Shown here: positions 50,717 through 63,766 of the stretch, one piece after another | How positions within the stretch are numbered: position 1 is the first letter of the stretch | Layout of the letters: every line of letters begins with the position of its first letter | Translations under genes and position numbers: made by a program | The notes under the pieces: generated by a model | Told to the model about the DNA's origin: nothing | What the model saw: the letters and a program-made list of their open reading frames with translations, nothing else | Database searches by the model: none | Source: Siphonodentalium dalli | Taxonomy: Eukaryota; Mollusca; Scaphopoda; Gadilida; Siphonodentaliidae | DNA length: 64,000 nucleotides | Direction: 5' to 3' | Assembly: GCA_032622095.1 (NCBI GenBank) | Contig: CP136063.1 | Location: forward strand, 271,927,426 to 271,991,425

Positions 50717-53700
50717 TTGTATGTTACAAATAAAGAACGCTCATTGTTAGTCTATTCCTGGTATGCTACAAATAAAGAACGCTCATTGTTAGTCTATTCC
50801 TGGTGTGTTACAAATAAAGAGCGTTCATTGTTAGTCTATACCTGGTATGATACAAATAAAGAGCGTTCATTTTTAGTCTACTCATTGTATATTACCAATA
50901 AAGAGCGTTCCTTGTTAGATAATTCATGGTATGTTACAAATAAAGAACGCTCATTGTTCGCCTATTCCTGGTATGTTACAAATAAAGAGCGTTCATCGTT
51001 AGTCTATTCCTGGTATGTTACAAATAAAGAACGCTCATTGTTAGTCTATTCCTGGTATGTTACAAATAAAGAACGCTCATTGTTCGTCTATTCCTGGTAT
51101 GTTACAAATAAAGAGCGTTCATCGTTAGTCTATTCCTGGTATGTTACAAATAAAGAACGCTCATTGTTAGTCTATTCCTGGTATGTTACAAACAAAGAGC
51201 GTTCATCGTTAGTCTATTCCTGGTATGTTACAAATAAAGAACGCTCATTGTTTGTCTATTCCTGGTATGTTACAAATAAAGAACGCTCACCGTTAGTCTA
51301 TTCCTGGTATGTTATAAATAAAGAGCGTTTATTGTTAGTCTATTCCTCGTTTGTTATAAATAAAGAGCGTACATTGTTAGTCTATTCCTGATATATTACA
51401 CTTAAAAAACGCTCATTGTTAGTCTTACTCCTGGTATGTTACAAATAAAGAGCGTTCATTGTTAGTCTATTCCTGGTATGTTACAAATAAAGAGCGTTTA
51501 TTGTTTGTCTATTCCTGGTATGTAACCAACAAAGAACGTCCATTGTTAGTCTTATTCCTGGTATGTTACACATAAAGAGCGTTCATTGTTAGTATATTCA
51601 TTGTTTGTTACCAATAAAGACCGTTCATTGTTAGTCTTAGTCATGGTATGTTACAAATAAAGAGCGTCCCTTGTTAGTATATTCATGGTATGTTACACAT
51701 AAAGATCGTTCATTGTTAGTCTTATTCCTGGCATGTTACAAATAAAGAGCGTTCATTGTTAGTCTTACACATTGTATGTTACAAATAAAGAGCGTTCATT
51801 GTTAGTATATTCCTGGTTTGTTACAAATAAATAACGCTCATTGTTATATAGTCTATTCTTGGTATGTTACAAATAAAGAGCGTTCATTGTTAGTCTTACT
51901 CCTGGTATGTTACAAATAAAGAACGCTCATTGTTAGTCTATTCCTGGTATGTTATAAATAAAGAGCGTTCCTTGTTAGTATATTCATGGTATGTTACAAT
52001 TAAAGATCGTGCATTGTTAGTCTTATTCCTGGTATGTTACACATAAAGAGCGTTCATTGTTAGTCTACTCATTGTATATTACCAATAAAGAGCGTTCCTT
52101 GTTAGAAAATTCATGGTATGTTACAAATAAAGATCGTTCATTGTTAGTCTTATTCCTGGTATGTTACAAATAAAGAACGCTCATTGTTAGTCTATTCCTG
52201 GTATGTTACACATAAAGAGCGTTAATTGTTAGTATATTCCTGGTATGTAACCAACAAGGAACGTCCATTGTTAGTCTTATTCATGGTATGTTACAAATAA
52301 AGAGCGTTCATTGCTAGTCTTACTCCTGGTATGTGACAAATAAAGAACGCTCATTATTAGTCTTACTCTTGGTAGGTTACATATAAAGAGCGTTGATTGA
52401 TAGTCTATTATTGGTATGTTACATATAAAGAACGCTCATTGTTAGTCTTACTCCTGGTATGTTACAAATAAAGAGTGTTCATTGTTAGTCTTACTCCTGG
52501 TATGTTACAAATAAAGAGAGTTCATTGTTAGTCTATTCCTGGTATGTTACAAATAAAGAACCCTCTTTGTTAGTCTATTCCTGGATTGTAACCAACAAAG
52601 AACGTCCATTGTTAGTCTTATTCATGGTATGTTACAAATAAAGAACGCTCATTGTTAGTCTATTCCTGGTATGTTACAAATAAAGAGCGTTCATCGTTAG
52701 TCTATTCCTGGTATGTTACAAATAAAGAACGCTCATTGTTAGTCTATTCCTGGTATGTTACAAATAAAGAGCGTTCATCGTTAGTCTATTCCTGGTATGT
52801 TACAAATAAAGAACTCTCATTGTTTGTCTATTCCTGGTATGTTACAAATAAAGAACGCTCATCGTTAGTCTATTCCTGGTATGTTATAAATAAAGAGCGT
52901 TTATTGTTAGTCTATTCCTCGTTTGTTATAAATAAAGAGCGTTCATTGTTAGTCTATTCCTGATATATTACACATAAAGAACGCTCATTGTTAGTCTTAC
53001 TCCTGGTATGTTACAAATAAAGAATGTTCATTGTTAGTCTATTCCAGGTGTGTTACACATAAAGAGCGTTCATTGTCAGTCTACTCATTGTATATTACCA
53101 ATAAGAGCGTCCCTTGTTAGTATATTCATGGTATGTTACAAATAAAGATCGTTCATTGTTAGTCTTATTCCTGGTATGTTTCAAATAAAGAGCGTTCATT
53201 GTTAGTCTTACACATTGTATGTTACAAATAAAGAGCGTTCACTGTTAGTCACTTCCTGACAAATAACCAATACTGAGCGTTCATTGTTAGTCTATTCCTG
53301 GTATGTTACCAATAAAGATCATTCATTGTTAGTCTTATTCCTGTGATGTTACAAATAAAGAGCGTTAATTGTTAGTCTATTCTTGGTATGTTACAAATAA
53401 AGAGCGTTCATTGTTAGTCTTACTCCTGGTATGTTACAAATAAAGAACGCTCATTGTTAGTCTATTCCTGGTATGTTATAAATAAAGAGCGTTCCTTGTT
53501 AGTATATTCATGGTATGTTACAAATAAAGATCGTGCATTGTTAGTCTTATTCCTGGTATGTTACACATAAAGAGCGTTCATTGTTAGTCTACTCATTGTA
53601 TATTACCAATAAAGAGCGTTCCTTGTTAGAAAATTCATGGTATGTTACAAATAAAGATCGTTCATTGTTAGTCTTATTCCTGGTATGTTACAAATAAAGA

Positions 53701-54148
53701 ACGCTCATTGTTAGTCTATTCCTGGTATGTTACAAATAAAGAGCGTTAATTGTTAGTCTATTCCTGGTATGTAACCAACAAGGAACGTCCATTGTTAGTC
53801 TTACTCCTGGTATGTTACAAATAAAGAACGCTCATTATTAGTCTTACTCTTGGTATGTTACATATAAAGAGCGTTGATTGATAGTCTATTATTGGTATGT
53901 TACATATAAAGAACGCTCATTGTTAGTCTTACTCCTGGTATGTTACAAATAAAGAGTGTTCATTGTTAGTCTTACTCCTGGTATGTTACAAATAAAGAAC
54001 GCTCATTGCTAGTCTATTCCTGGTATGTTACAAATAAAAAGCGTTCATTGTTAGTCTTATTCCTGGTATGTTACAAATAAATAACGCTCATTGTTAGTCT
54101 ATTCCTGGTATGTTACAAATAAAGAGCGTTCATTGTTAGTCTTATTCC
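50717..54148. repeat. HOR unit 13, type Z-prime (3,432 bp)
   Basis: The start is chimeric: monomers 1-13 of the anchor block are followed by the CTCACCG, GTTATAAATAAAG and TCCTCGTTTG monomers of the X-type run, then the sequence returns to the Z-type tract at about 51490. The swap changes length by one base only (3,432 against 3,433). The rest is ordinary type Z, with the second open run at 52652-52963 and the CACTTCC marker near 53251. Confidence 0.87.
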
Positions 54149-57100
54149 TTGTATGTTACAAATAAAGAACGCTCATTGTTAGTCTATTCCTGGTATGCTA
54201 CAAATAAAGAACGCTCATTGTTAGTCTATTCCTGGTGTGTTACAAATAAAGAGCGTTCATTGTTAGTCTATACCTGGAATGATACAAATAAAGAGCGTTC
54301 ATTTTTAGTCTACTCATTGTATATTACCAATAAAGAGCGTTCCTTGTTAGATAATTCATGGTATGTTACAAATAAAGAACGCTCATTGTTCGCCTATTCC
54401 TGGTATGTTACAAATAAAGAGCGTTCATCGTTAGTCTATTCCTGGTATGTTACAAATAAAGAACGCTCATTGTTAGTCTATTCCTGGTATGTTACAAATA
54501 AAGAACGCTCATTGTTCGTCTATTCCTGGTATGTTACAAATAAAGAGCGTTCATCGTTAGTCTATTCCTGGTATGTTACAAATAAAGAACGCTCATTGTT
54601 AGTCTATTCCTGGTATGTTACAAACAAAGAGCGTTCATTGTTAGTCTATTCCTGGTATGTTACAAATAAAGAACGCTCATTGTTTGTCTATTCCTGGTAT
54701 GTTACAAATAAAGAACACTCATTGTTAGTCTATTCATGGTATGTTACAAATAAAGAGCGTTCATTGCTAGTCTATTACAGGTATGTTACAAATAAAGAAC
54801 GTTTATTGCTAATCTTATTCCTGGTATGTTACAAATAAAGAACGCTCATTTTTAGTTTTATTCCTGGTATGTTACAAATAAAGAGCGTTCATTGTTAGTC
54901 TATTCCTGGTATGTTACAAATAAAGAGCGTTTATTGTTTGTCTATTCCTGGTATGTAACCAACAAAGAACGTCCATTGTTAGTCTTAGTCCTGGTATGTT
55001 ACACATAAAGAGCGTTCATTGTTAGTATATTCATTGTTTGTTACCAATAAAGACCGTTCATTGTTAGTCTTAGTCATGGTATGTTACAAATAAAGAGCGT
55101 CCCTTGTTAGTATATTCATGGTATGTTACACATAAAGATCGTTCATTGTTAGTCTTATTCCTGGCATGTTACAAATAAAGAGCGTTCATTGTTAGTCTTA
55201 CACATTGTATGTTACAAATAAAGAGCGTTCATTGTTAGTATATTCCTGGTTTGTTACAAATAAATAACGCTCATTGTTATATAGTCTATTCTTGGTATGT
55301 TACAAATAAAGAGCGTTCATTGTTAGTCTTACTCCTGGTATGTTACAAATAAAGAACGCTCATTGTTAGTCTATTCCTGGTATGTTATAAATAAAGAGCG
55401 TTCCTTGTTAGTATATTCATGGTATGTTACAATTAAAGATCGTGCATTGTTAGTCTTATTCCTGGTATGTTACACATAAAGAGCGTTCATTGTTAGTCTA
55501 CTCATTGTATATTACCAATAAAGAGCGTTCCTTGTTAGAAAATTCATGGTATGTTACAAATAAAGATCGTTCATTGTTAGTCTTATTCCTGGTATGTTAC
55601 AAATAAAGAACGCTCATTGTTAGTCTATTCCTGGTATGTTACACATAAAGAGCGTTAATTGTTAGTATATTCCTGGTATGTAACCAACAAGGAACGTCCA
55701 TTGTTAGTCTTATTCATGGTATGTTACAAATAAAGAGCGTTCATTGCTAGTCTTACTCCTGGTATGTGACAAATAAAGAACGCTCATTATTAGTCTTACT
55801 CTTGGTAGGTTACATATAAAGAGCGTTGATTGATAGTCTATTATTGGTATGTTACATATAAAGAACGCTCATTGTTAGTCTTACTCCTGGTATGTTACAA
55901 ATAAAGAGTGTTCATTGTTAGTCTTACTCCTGGTATGTTACAAATAAAGAGAGTTCATTGTTAGTCTATTCCTGGTATGTTACAAATAAAGAACCCTCTT
56001 TGTTAGTCTATTCCTGGATTGTAACCAACAAAGAACGTCCATTGTTAGTCTTATTCATGGTATGTTACAAATAAAGAACGCTCATTGTTAGTCTATTCCT
56101 GGTATGTTACAAATAAAGAGCGTTCATCGTTAGTCTATTCCTGGTATGTTACAAATAAAGAACGCTCATTGTTAGTCTATTCCTGGTATGTTACAAATAA
56201 AGAGCGTTCATCGTTAGTCTATTCCTGGTATGTTACAAATAAAGAACTCTCATTGTTTGTCTATTCCTGGTATGTTACAAATAAAGAACGCTCATCGTTA
56301 GTCTATTCCTGGTATGTTATAAATAAAGAGCGTTTATTGTTAGTCTATTCCTCGTTTGTTATAAATAAAGAGCGTTCATTGTTAGTCTATTCCTGATATA
56401 TTACACATAAAGAACGCTCATTGTTAGTCTTACTCCTGGTATGTTACAAATAAAGAATGTTCATTGTTAGTCTATTCCAGGTGTGTTACACATAAAGAGC
56501 GTTCATTGTCAGTCTACTCATTGTATATTACCAATAAGAGCGTCCCTTGTTAGTATATTCATGGTATGTTACAAATAAAGATCGTTCATTGTTAGTCTTA
56601 TTCCTGGTATGTTTCAAATAAAGAGCGTTCATTGTTAGTCTTACACATTGTATGTTACAAATAAAGAGCGTTCACTGTTAGTCACTTCCTGACAAATAAC
56701 CAATACTGAGCGTTCATTGTTAGTCTATTCCTGGTATGTTACCAATAAAGATCATTCATTGTTAGTCTTATTCCTGTGATGTTACAAATAAAGAGCGTTA
56801 ATTGTTAGTCTATTCTTGGTATGTTACAAATAAAGAGCGTTCATTGTTAGTCTTACTCCTGGTATGTTACAAATAAAGAACGCTCATTGTTAGTCTATTC
56901 CTGGTATGTTATAAATAAAGAGCGTTCCTTGTTAGTATATTCATGGTATGTTACAAATAAAGATCGTGCATTGTTAGTCTTATTCCTGGTATGTTACACA
57001 TAAAGAGCGTTCATTGTTAGTCTACTCATTGTATATTACCAATAAAGAGCGTTCCTTGTTAGAAAATTCATGGTATGTTACAAATAAAGATCGTTCATTG

Positions 57101-57581
57101 TTAGTCTTATTCCTGGTATGTTACAAATAAAGATCGCTCATTGTTAGTCTATTCCTGGTATGTTACAAATAAAGAGCGTTAATTGTTAGTCTATTCCTGG
57201 TATGTAACCAACAAGGAACGTCCATTGTTAGTCTTACTCCTGGTATGTTACAAATAAAGAACGCTCATTATTAGTCTTACTCTTGGTATGTTACATATAA
57301 AGAGCGTTGATTGATAGTCTATTATTGGTATGTTACATATAAAGAACGCTCATTGTTAGTCTTACTCCTGGTATGTTACAAATAAAGAGTGTTCATTGTT
57401 AGTCTTACTCCTGGTATGTTACAAATAAAGAACGCTCATTGCTAGTCTATTCCTGGTATGTTACAAATAAAAAGCGTTCATTGTTAGTCTTATTCCTGGT
57501 ATGTTACAAATAAATAACGCTCATTGTTAGTCTATTCCTGGTATGTTACAAATAAAGAGCGTTCATTGTTAGTCTTATTCC
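54149..57581. repeat. HOR unit 14, type Z (3,433 bp)
   Basis: This is a standard Z unit with a diagnostic change T to A at 54278 (CCTGGAATGATAC), shared only with position 63896. Other changes seen here: CATTG for CATCG in monomer 12 near 54636, CTTAGTCCTGG near 54986 and GATCGCTC near 57131. The anchor block is 54149-54838 and the CACTTCC marker is near 56684. Confidence 0.88.
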
Positions 57582-60334
57582 TTGTATGTTACAAATAAAG
57601 AACGCTCATTGTTAGTCTATTCCTGGTATGCTACAAATAAAGAACGCTCATTGTTAGTCTATTCCTGGTGTGTTACAAATAAAGAGCGTTCATTGTTAGT
57701 CTATACCTGGTATGATACAAATAAAGAGCGTTCATTTTTAGTCTACTCATTGTATATTACCAATAAAGAGCGTTCCTTGTTAGATAATTCATGGTATGTT
57801 ACAAATAAAGAACGCTCATTGTTCGCCTATTCCTGGTATGTTACAAATAAAGAGCGTTCATCGTTAGTCTATTCCTGGTATGTTACAAATAAAGAACGCT
57901 CATTGTTAGTCTATTCCTGGTATGTTACAAATAAAGAACGCTCATTGTTCGTCTATTCCTGGTATGTTACAAATAAAGAGCGTTCATCGTTAGTCTATTC
58001 CTGGTATGTTACAAATAAAGAACGCTCATTGTTAGTCTATTCCTGGTATGTTACAAACAAAGAGCGTTCATCGTTAGTCTATTCCTGGTATGTTACAAAT
58101 AAAGAACGCTCATTGTTTGTCTATTCCTGGTATGTTACAAATAAAGAACACTCATTGTTAGTCTATTCATGGTATGTTACAAATAAAGAGCGTTCATTGT
58201 TAGTCTATTCCTCGTTTGTTATAAATAAAGAGCGTACATTGTTAGTCTATTCCTGATATATTACACTTAAAAAACGCTCATTGTTAGTCTTACTCCTGGT
58301 ATGTTACAAATAAAGAGCGTTCATTGTTAGTCTTACTCCTGGTATGTTTCAAATAAAGAATGTTCATTGTTAGTCTATTCCTGGTATGTTACACACAAAG
58401 AGCGTTCATTGTCAGTCTACTCATTGTATATTACCAATAAAGACCGTCCCTTGTTAGTATATTCATGGTATGTTACAAATAAAGATCGTTCATTGTTAGT
58501 CTTATTCCTGGTATGTTACAAATAAAGAGCGTTCATTGTTAGTCTTACACATTGTATGTTACAAATAAAGAGCGTTCACTGTTAGTCACCTCCTGACAAA
58601 TAACCAATACTGAGCGTTCATTGTTAGTCTATTCCTGGTATGTTACCAATAAAGATCATTCATTGTTAGTCTTATTCCTGTGATGTTACAAATAAACAGC
58701 GTTAATTGTTAGTCTATTCTTGGTATGTTACAAATAAAGAGCGTTCATTGTTAGTCTTACTCCTGGTATGTTACAAATAAAGAACACTCATTGTTAGTCT
58801 ATTCCTGGTATGTTATAAATAAAGAGCGTTCCTTGTTAGTATATTCATGGTATGTTACAAATAAAGATCGTGCATTGTTAGTCTTATTCCTGGTATGTTA
58901 CACATAAAGAGCGTTCATTGTTAGTCTACTCATTGTATATTACCAATAAAGAGCGTTCCTTGTTAGAAAATTCATGGTATGTTACAAATAAAGATCGTTC
59001 ATTGTTAGTCTTATTCCTGGTATGTTACAAATAAAGAACGCTCATTGTTAGTCTATTCCTGGTATGTTATAAATAAAGAGCGTTCCTTGTTAGTATATTC
59101 ATGGTATGTTACAATTAAAGATCGTGCATTGTTAGTCTTATTCCTGGTATGTTACACATAAAGAGCGTTCATTGTTAGTCTACTCATTGTATATTACCAA
59201 TAAAGAGCGTTCCTTGTTAGAAAATTCATGGTATGTTACAAATAAAGATCGTTCATTGTTAGTCTTATTCCTGGTATGTTACAAATAAAGAACGCTCATT
59301 GTTAGTCTATTCCTGGTATGTTACAAATAAAGAGCGTTAATTGTTAGTCTATTCCTGGTATGTAATCAACAAGGAACGTCCATTGTTAGTCTTATTCATG
59401 GTATGTTACAAATAAAGAGCGTTCATTGCTAGTCTTACTCCTGGTATGTGACAAATAAAGAACGCTCATTATTAGTCTTACTATTGGTAGGTTACATATA
59501 AAGAGCGTTGATTGATAGTCTATTATTGGTATGTTACATATAAAGAACGCTCATTGTTAGTCTTACTCCTGGTATGTTACAAATAAAGAGTGTTCATTGT
59601 TAGTCTTACTCCTGGTATGTTACAAATAAAGAACGCTCATTGCTAGTCTATTCCTGGTATGTTATAAATAAAGAGCGTTCCTTGTTAGTATATTCATGGT
59701 ATGTTACAAATAAAGATCGTGCATTGTTAGTCTTATTCCTGGTATGTTACACATAAAGAGCGTTCATTGTTAGTCTACTCATTGTATATTACCAATAAAG
59801 AGCGTTCCTTGTTAGAAAATTCATGGTATGTTACAAATAAAGATCGTTCATTGTTAGTCTTATTCCTGGTATGTTACAAATAAAGAACGCTCATTGTTAG
59901 TCTATTCCTGGTATGTTACAAATAAAGAGCGTTAATTGTTAGTCTATTCCTGGTATGTAACCAACAAGGAACGTCCATTGTTAGTCTTACTCCTGGTATG
60001 TTACAAATAAAGAACGCTCATTATTAGTCTTACTCTTGGTATGTTACATATAAAGAGCGTTGATTGATAGTCTATTATTGGTATGTTACATATAAAGAAC
60101 GCTCATTGTTAGTCTTACTCCTGGTATGTTACAAATAAAGAGTGTTCATTGTTAGTCTTACTCCTGGTATGTTACAAATAAAGAACGCTCATTGCTAGTC
60201 TATTCCTGGTATGTTACAAATAAAAAGCGTTCATTGTTAGTCTTATTCCTGGTATGTTACAAATAAATAACGCTCATTGTTAGTCTATTCCTGGTATGTT
60301 ACAAATAAAGAGCGTTCATTGTTAGTCTTATTCC
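57582..60334. repeat. HOR unit 15, type W (2,753 bp)
   Basis: It has the same fused 224-codon run and the same 725-bp loss as unit 12, exactly 9,618 bp downstream. GTAATCAAC near 59362 and TACTATTGG near 59480 are also shared. An independent second deletion at the same bases is unlikely, so this is a duplicate of unit 12. Confidence 0.88.
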
Positions 60335-63300
60335 TTGTATGTTACAAATAAAGAACGCTCATTGTTAGTCTATTCCTGGTATGCTACAAATAAAGAACGC
60401 TCATTGTTAGTCTATTCCTGGTGTGTTACAAATAAAGAGCGTTCATTGTTAGTCTATACCTGGTATGATACAAATAAAGAGCGTTCATTTTTAGTCTACT
60501 CATTGTATATTACCAATAAAGAGCGTTCCTTGTTAGATAATTCATGGTATGTTACAAATAAAGAACGCTCATTGTTCGCCTATTCCTGGTATGTTACAAA
60601 TAAAGAGCGTTCATCGTTAGTCTATTCCTGGTATGTTACAAATAAAGAACGCTCATTGTTAGTCTATTCCTGGTATGTTACAAATAAAGAACGCTCATTG
60701 TTCGTCTATTCCTGGTATGTTACAAATAAAGAGCGTTCATCGTTAGTCTATTCCTGGTATGTTACAAATAAAGAACGCTCATTGTTAGTCTATTCCTGGT
60801 ATGTTACAAACAAAGAGCGTTCATCGTTAGTCTATTCCTGGTATGTTACAAATAAAGAACGCTCATTGTTTGTCTATTCCTGGTATGTTACAAATAAAGA
60901 ACGCTCACCGTTAGTCTATTCCTGGTATGTTATAAATAAAGAGCGTTTATTGTTAGTCTATTCCTCGTTTGTTATAAATAAAGAGCGTACATTGTTAGTC
61001 TATTCCTGATATATTACACTTAAAAAACGCTCATTGTTAGTCTTACTCCTGGTATGTTACAAATAAAGAGCGTTCATTGTTAGTCTATTCCTGGTATGTT
61101 ACAAATAAAGAGCGTTTATTGTTTGTCTATTCCTGGTATGTAACCAACAAAGAACGTCCATTGTTAGTCTTATTCCTGGTATGTTACACATAAAGAGCGT
61201 TCATTGTTAGTATATTCATTGTTTGTTACCAATAAAGACCGTTCATTGTTAGTCTTAGTCATGGTATGTTACAAATAAAGAGCGTCCCTTGTTAGTATAT
61301 TCATGGTATGTTACACATAAAGATCGTTCATTGTTAGTCTTATTCCTGGCATGTTACAAATAAAGAGCGTTCATTGTTAGTCTTACACATTGTATGTTAC
61401 AAATAAAGAGCGTTCATTGTTAGTATATTCCTGGTTTGTTACAAATAAATAACGCTCATTGTTATATAGTCTATTCTTGGTATGTTACAAATAAAGAGCG
61501 TTCATTGTTAGTCTTACTCCTGGTATGTTACAAATAAAGAACGCTCATTGTTAGTCTATTCCTGGTATGTTATAAATAAAGAGCGTTCCTTGTTAGTATA
61601 TTCATGGTATGTTACAATTAAAGATCGTGCATTGTTAGTCTTATTCCTGGTATGTTACACATAAAGAGCGTTCATTGTTAGTCTACTCATTGTATATTAC
61701 CAATAAAGAGCGTTCCTTGTTAGAAAATTCATGGTATGTTACAAATAAAGATCGTTCATTGTTAGTCTTATTCCTGGTATGTTACAAATAAAGAACGCTC
61801 ATTGTTAGTCTATTCCTGGTATGTTACACATAAAGAGCGTTAATTGTTAGTATATTCCTGGTATGTAACCAACAAGGAACGTCCATTGTTAGTCTTATTC
61901 ATGGTATGTTACAAATAAAGAGCGTTCATTGCTAGTCTTACTCCTGGTATGTGACAAATAAAGAACGCTCATTATTAGTCTTACTCTTGGTAGGTTACAT
62001 ATAAAGAGCGTTGATTGATAGTCTATTATTGGTATGTTACATATAAAGAACGCTCATTGTTAGTCTTACTCCTGGTATGTTACAAATAAAGAGTGTTCAT
62101 TGTTAGTCTTACTCCTGGTATGTTACAAATAAAGAGAGTTCATTGTTAGTCTATTCCTGGTATGTTACAAATAAAGAACCCTCTTTGTTAGTCTATTCCT
62201 GGATTGTAACCAACAAAGAACGTCCATTGTTAGTCTTATTCATGGTATGTTACAAATAAAGAACGCTCATTGTTAGTCTATTCCTGGTATGTTACAAATA
62301 AAGAGCGTTCATCGTTAGTCTATTCCTGGTATGTTACAAATAAAGAACGCTCATTGTTAGTCTATTCCTGGTATGTTACAAATAAAGAGCGTTCATCGTT
62401 AGTCTATTCCTGGTATGTTACAAATAAAGAACTCTCATTGTTTGTCTATTCCTGGTATGTTACAAATAAAGAACGCTCATCGTTAGTCTATTCCTGGTAT
62501 GTTATAAATAAAGAGCGTTTATTGTTAGTCTATTCCTCGTTTGTTATAAATAAAGAGCGTTCATTGTTAGTCTATTCCTGATATATTACACATAAAGAAC
62601 GCTCATTGTTAGTCTTACTCCTGGTATGTTACAAATAAAGAATGTTCATTGTTAGTCTATTCCAGGTGTGTTACACATAAAGAGCGTTCATTGTCAGTCT
62701 ACTCATTGTATATTACCAATAAGAGCGTCCCTTGTTAGTATATTCATGGTATGTTACAAATAAAGATCGTTCATTGTTAGTCTTATTCCTGGTATGTTTC
62801 AAATAAAGAGCGTTCATTGTTAGTCTTACACATTGTATGTTACAAATAAAGAGCGTTCACTGTTAGTCACTTCCTGACAAATAACCAATACTGAGCGTTC
62901 ATTGTTAGTCTATTCCTGGTATGTTACCAATAAAGATCATTCATTGTTAGTCTTATTCCTGTGATGTTACAAATAAAGAGCGTTAATTGTTAGTCTATTC
63001 TTGGTATGTTACAAATAAAGAGCGTTCATTGTTAGTCTTACTCCTGGTATGTTACAAATAAAGAACGCTCATTGTTAGTCTATTCCTGGTATGTTATAAA
63101 TAAAGAGCGTTCCTTGTTAGTATATTCATGGTATGTTACAAATAAAGATCGTGCATTGTTAGTCTTATTCCTGGTATGTTACACATAAAGAGCGTTCATT
63201 GTTAGTCTACTCATTGTATATTACCAATAAAGAGCGTTCCTTGTTAGAAAATTCATGGTATGTTACAAATAAAGATCGTTCATTGTTAGTCTTATTCCTG

Positions 63301-63766
63301 GTATGTTACAAATAAAGAACGCTCATTGTTAGTCTATTCCTGGTATGTTACAAATAAAGAGCGTTAATTGTTAGTCTATTCCTGGTATGTAACCAACAAG
63401 GAACGTCCATTGTTAGTCTTACTCCTGGTATGTTACAAATAAAGAACGCTCATTATTAGTCTTACTCTTGGTATGTTACATATAAAGAGCGTTGATTGAT
63501 AGTCTATTATTGGTATGTTACATATAAAGAACGCTCATTGTTAGTCTTACTCCTGGTATGTTACAAATAAAGAGTGTTCATTGTTAGTCTTACTCCTGGT
63601 ATGTTACAAATAAAGAACGCTCATTGCTAGTCTATTCCTGGTATGTTACAAATAAAAAGCGTTCATTGTTAGTCTTATTCCTGGTATGTTACAAATAAAT
63701 AACGCTCATTGTTAGTCTATTCCTGGTATGTTACAAATAAAGAGCGTTCATTGTTAGTCTTATTCC
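60335..63766. repeat. HOR unit 16, type Z-prime (3,432 bp)
   Basis: It is a copy of unit 13 at an offset of 9,618 bp, with the same chimeric start (open run 60335-61009) and the same return to the Z tract. The second open run is at 62270-62581, the TATA monomer near 61459 and the CACTTCC marker near 62868. Confidence 0.88.
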
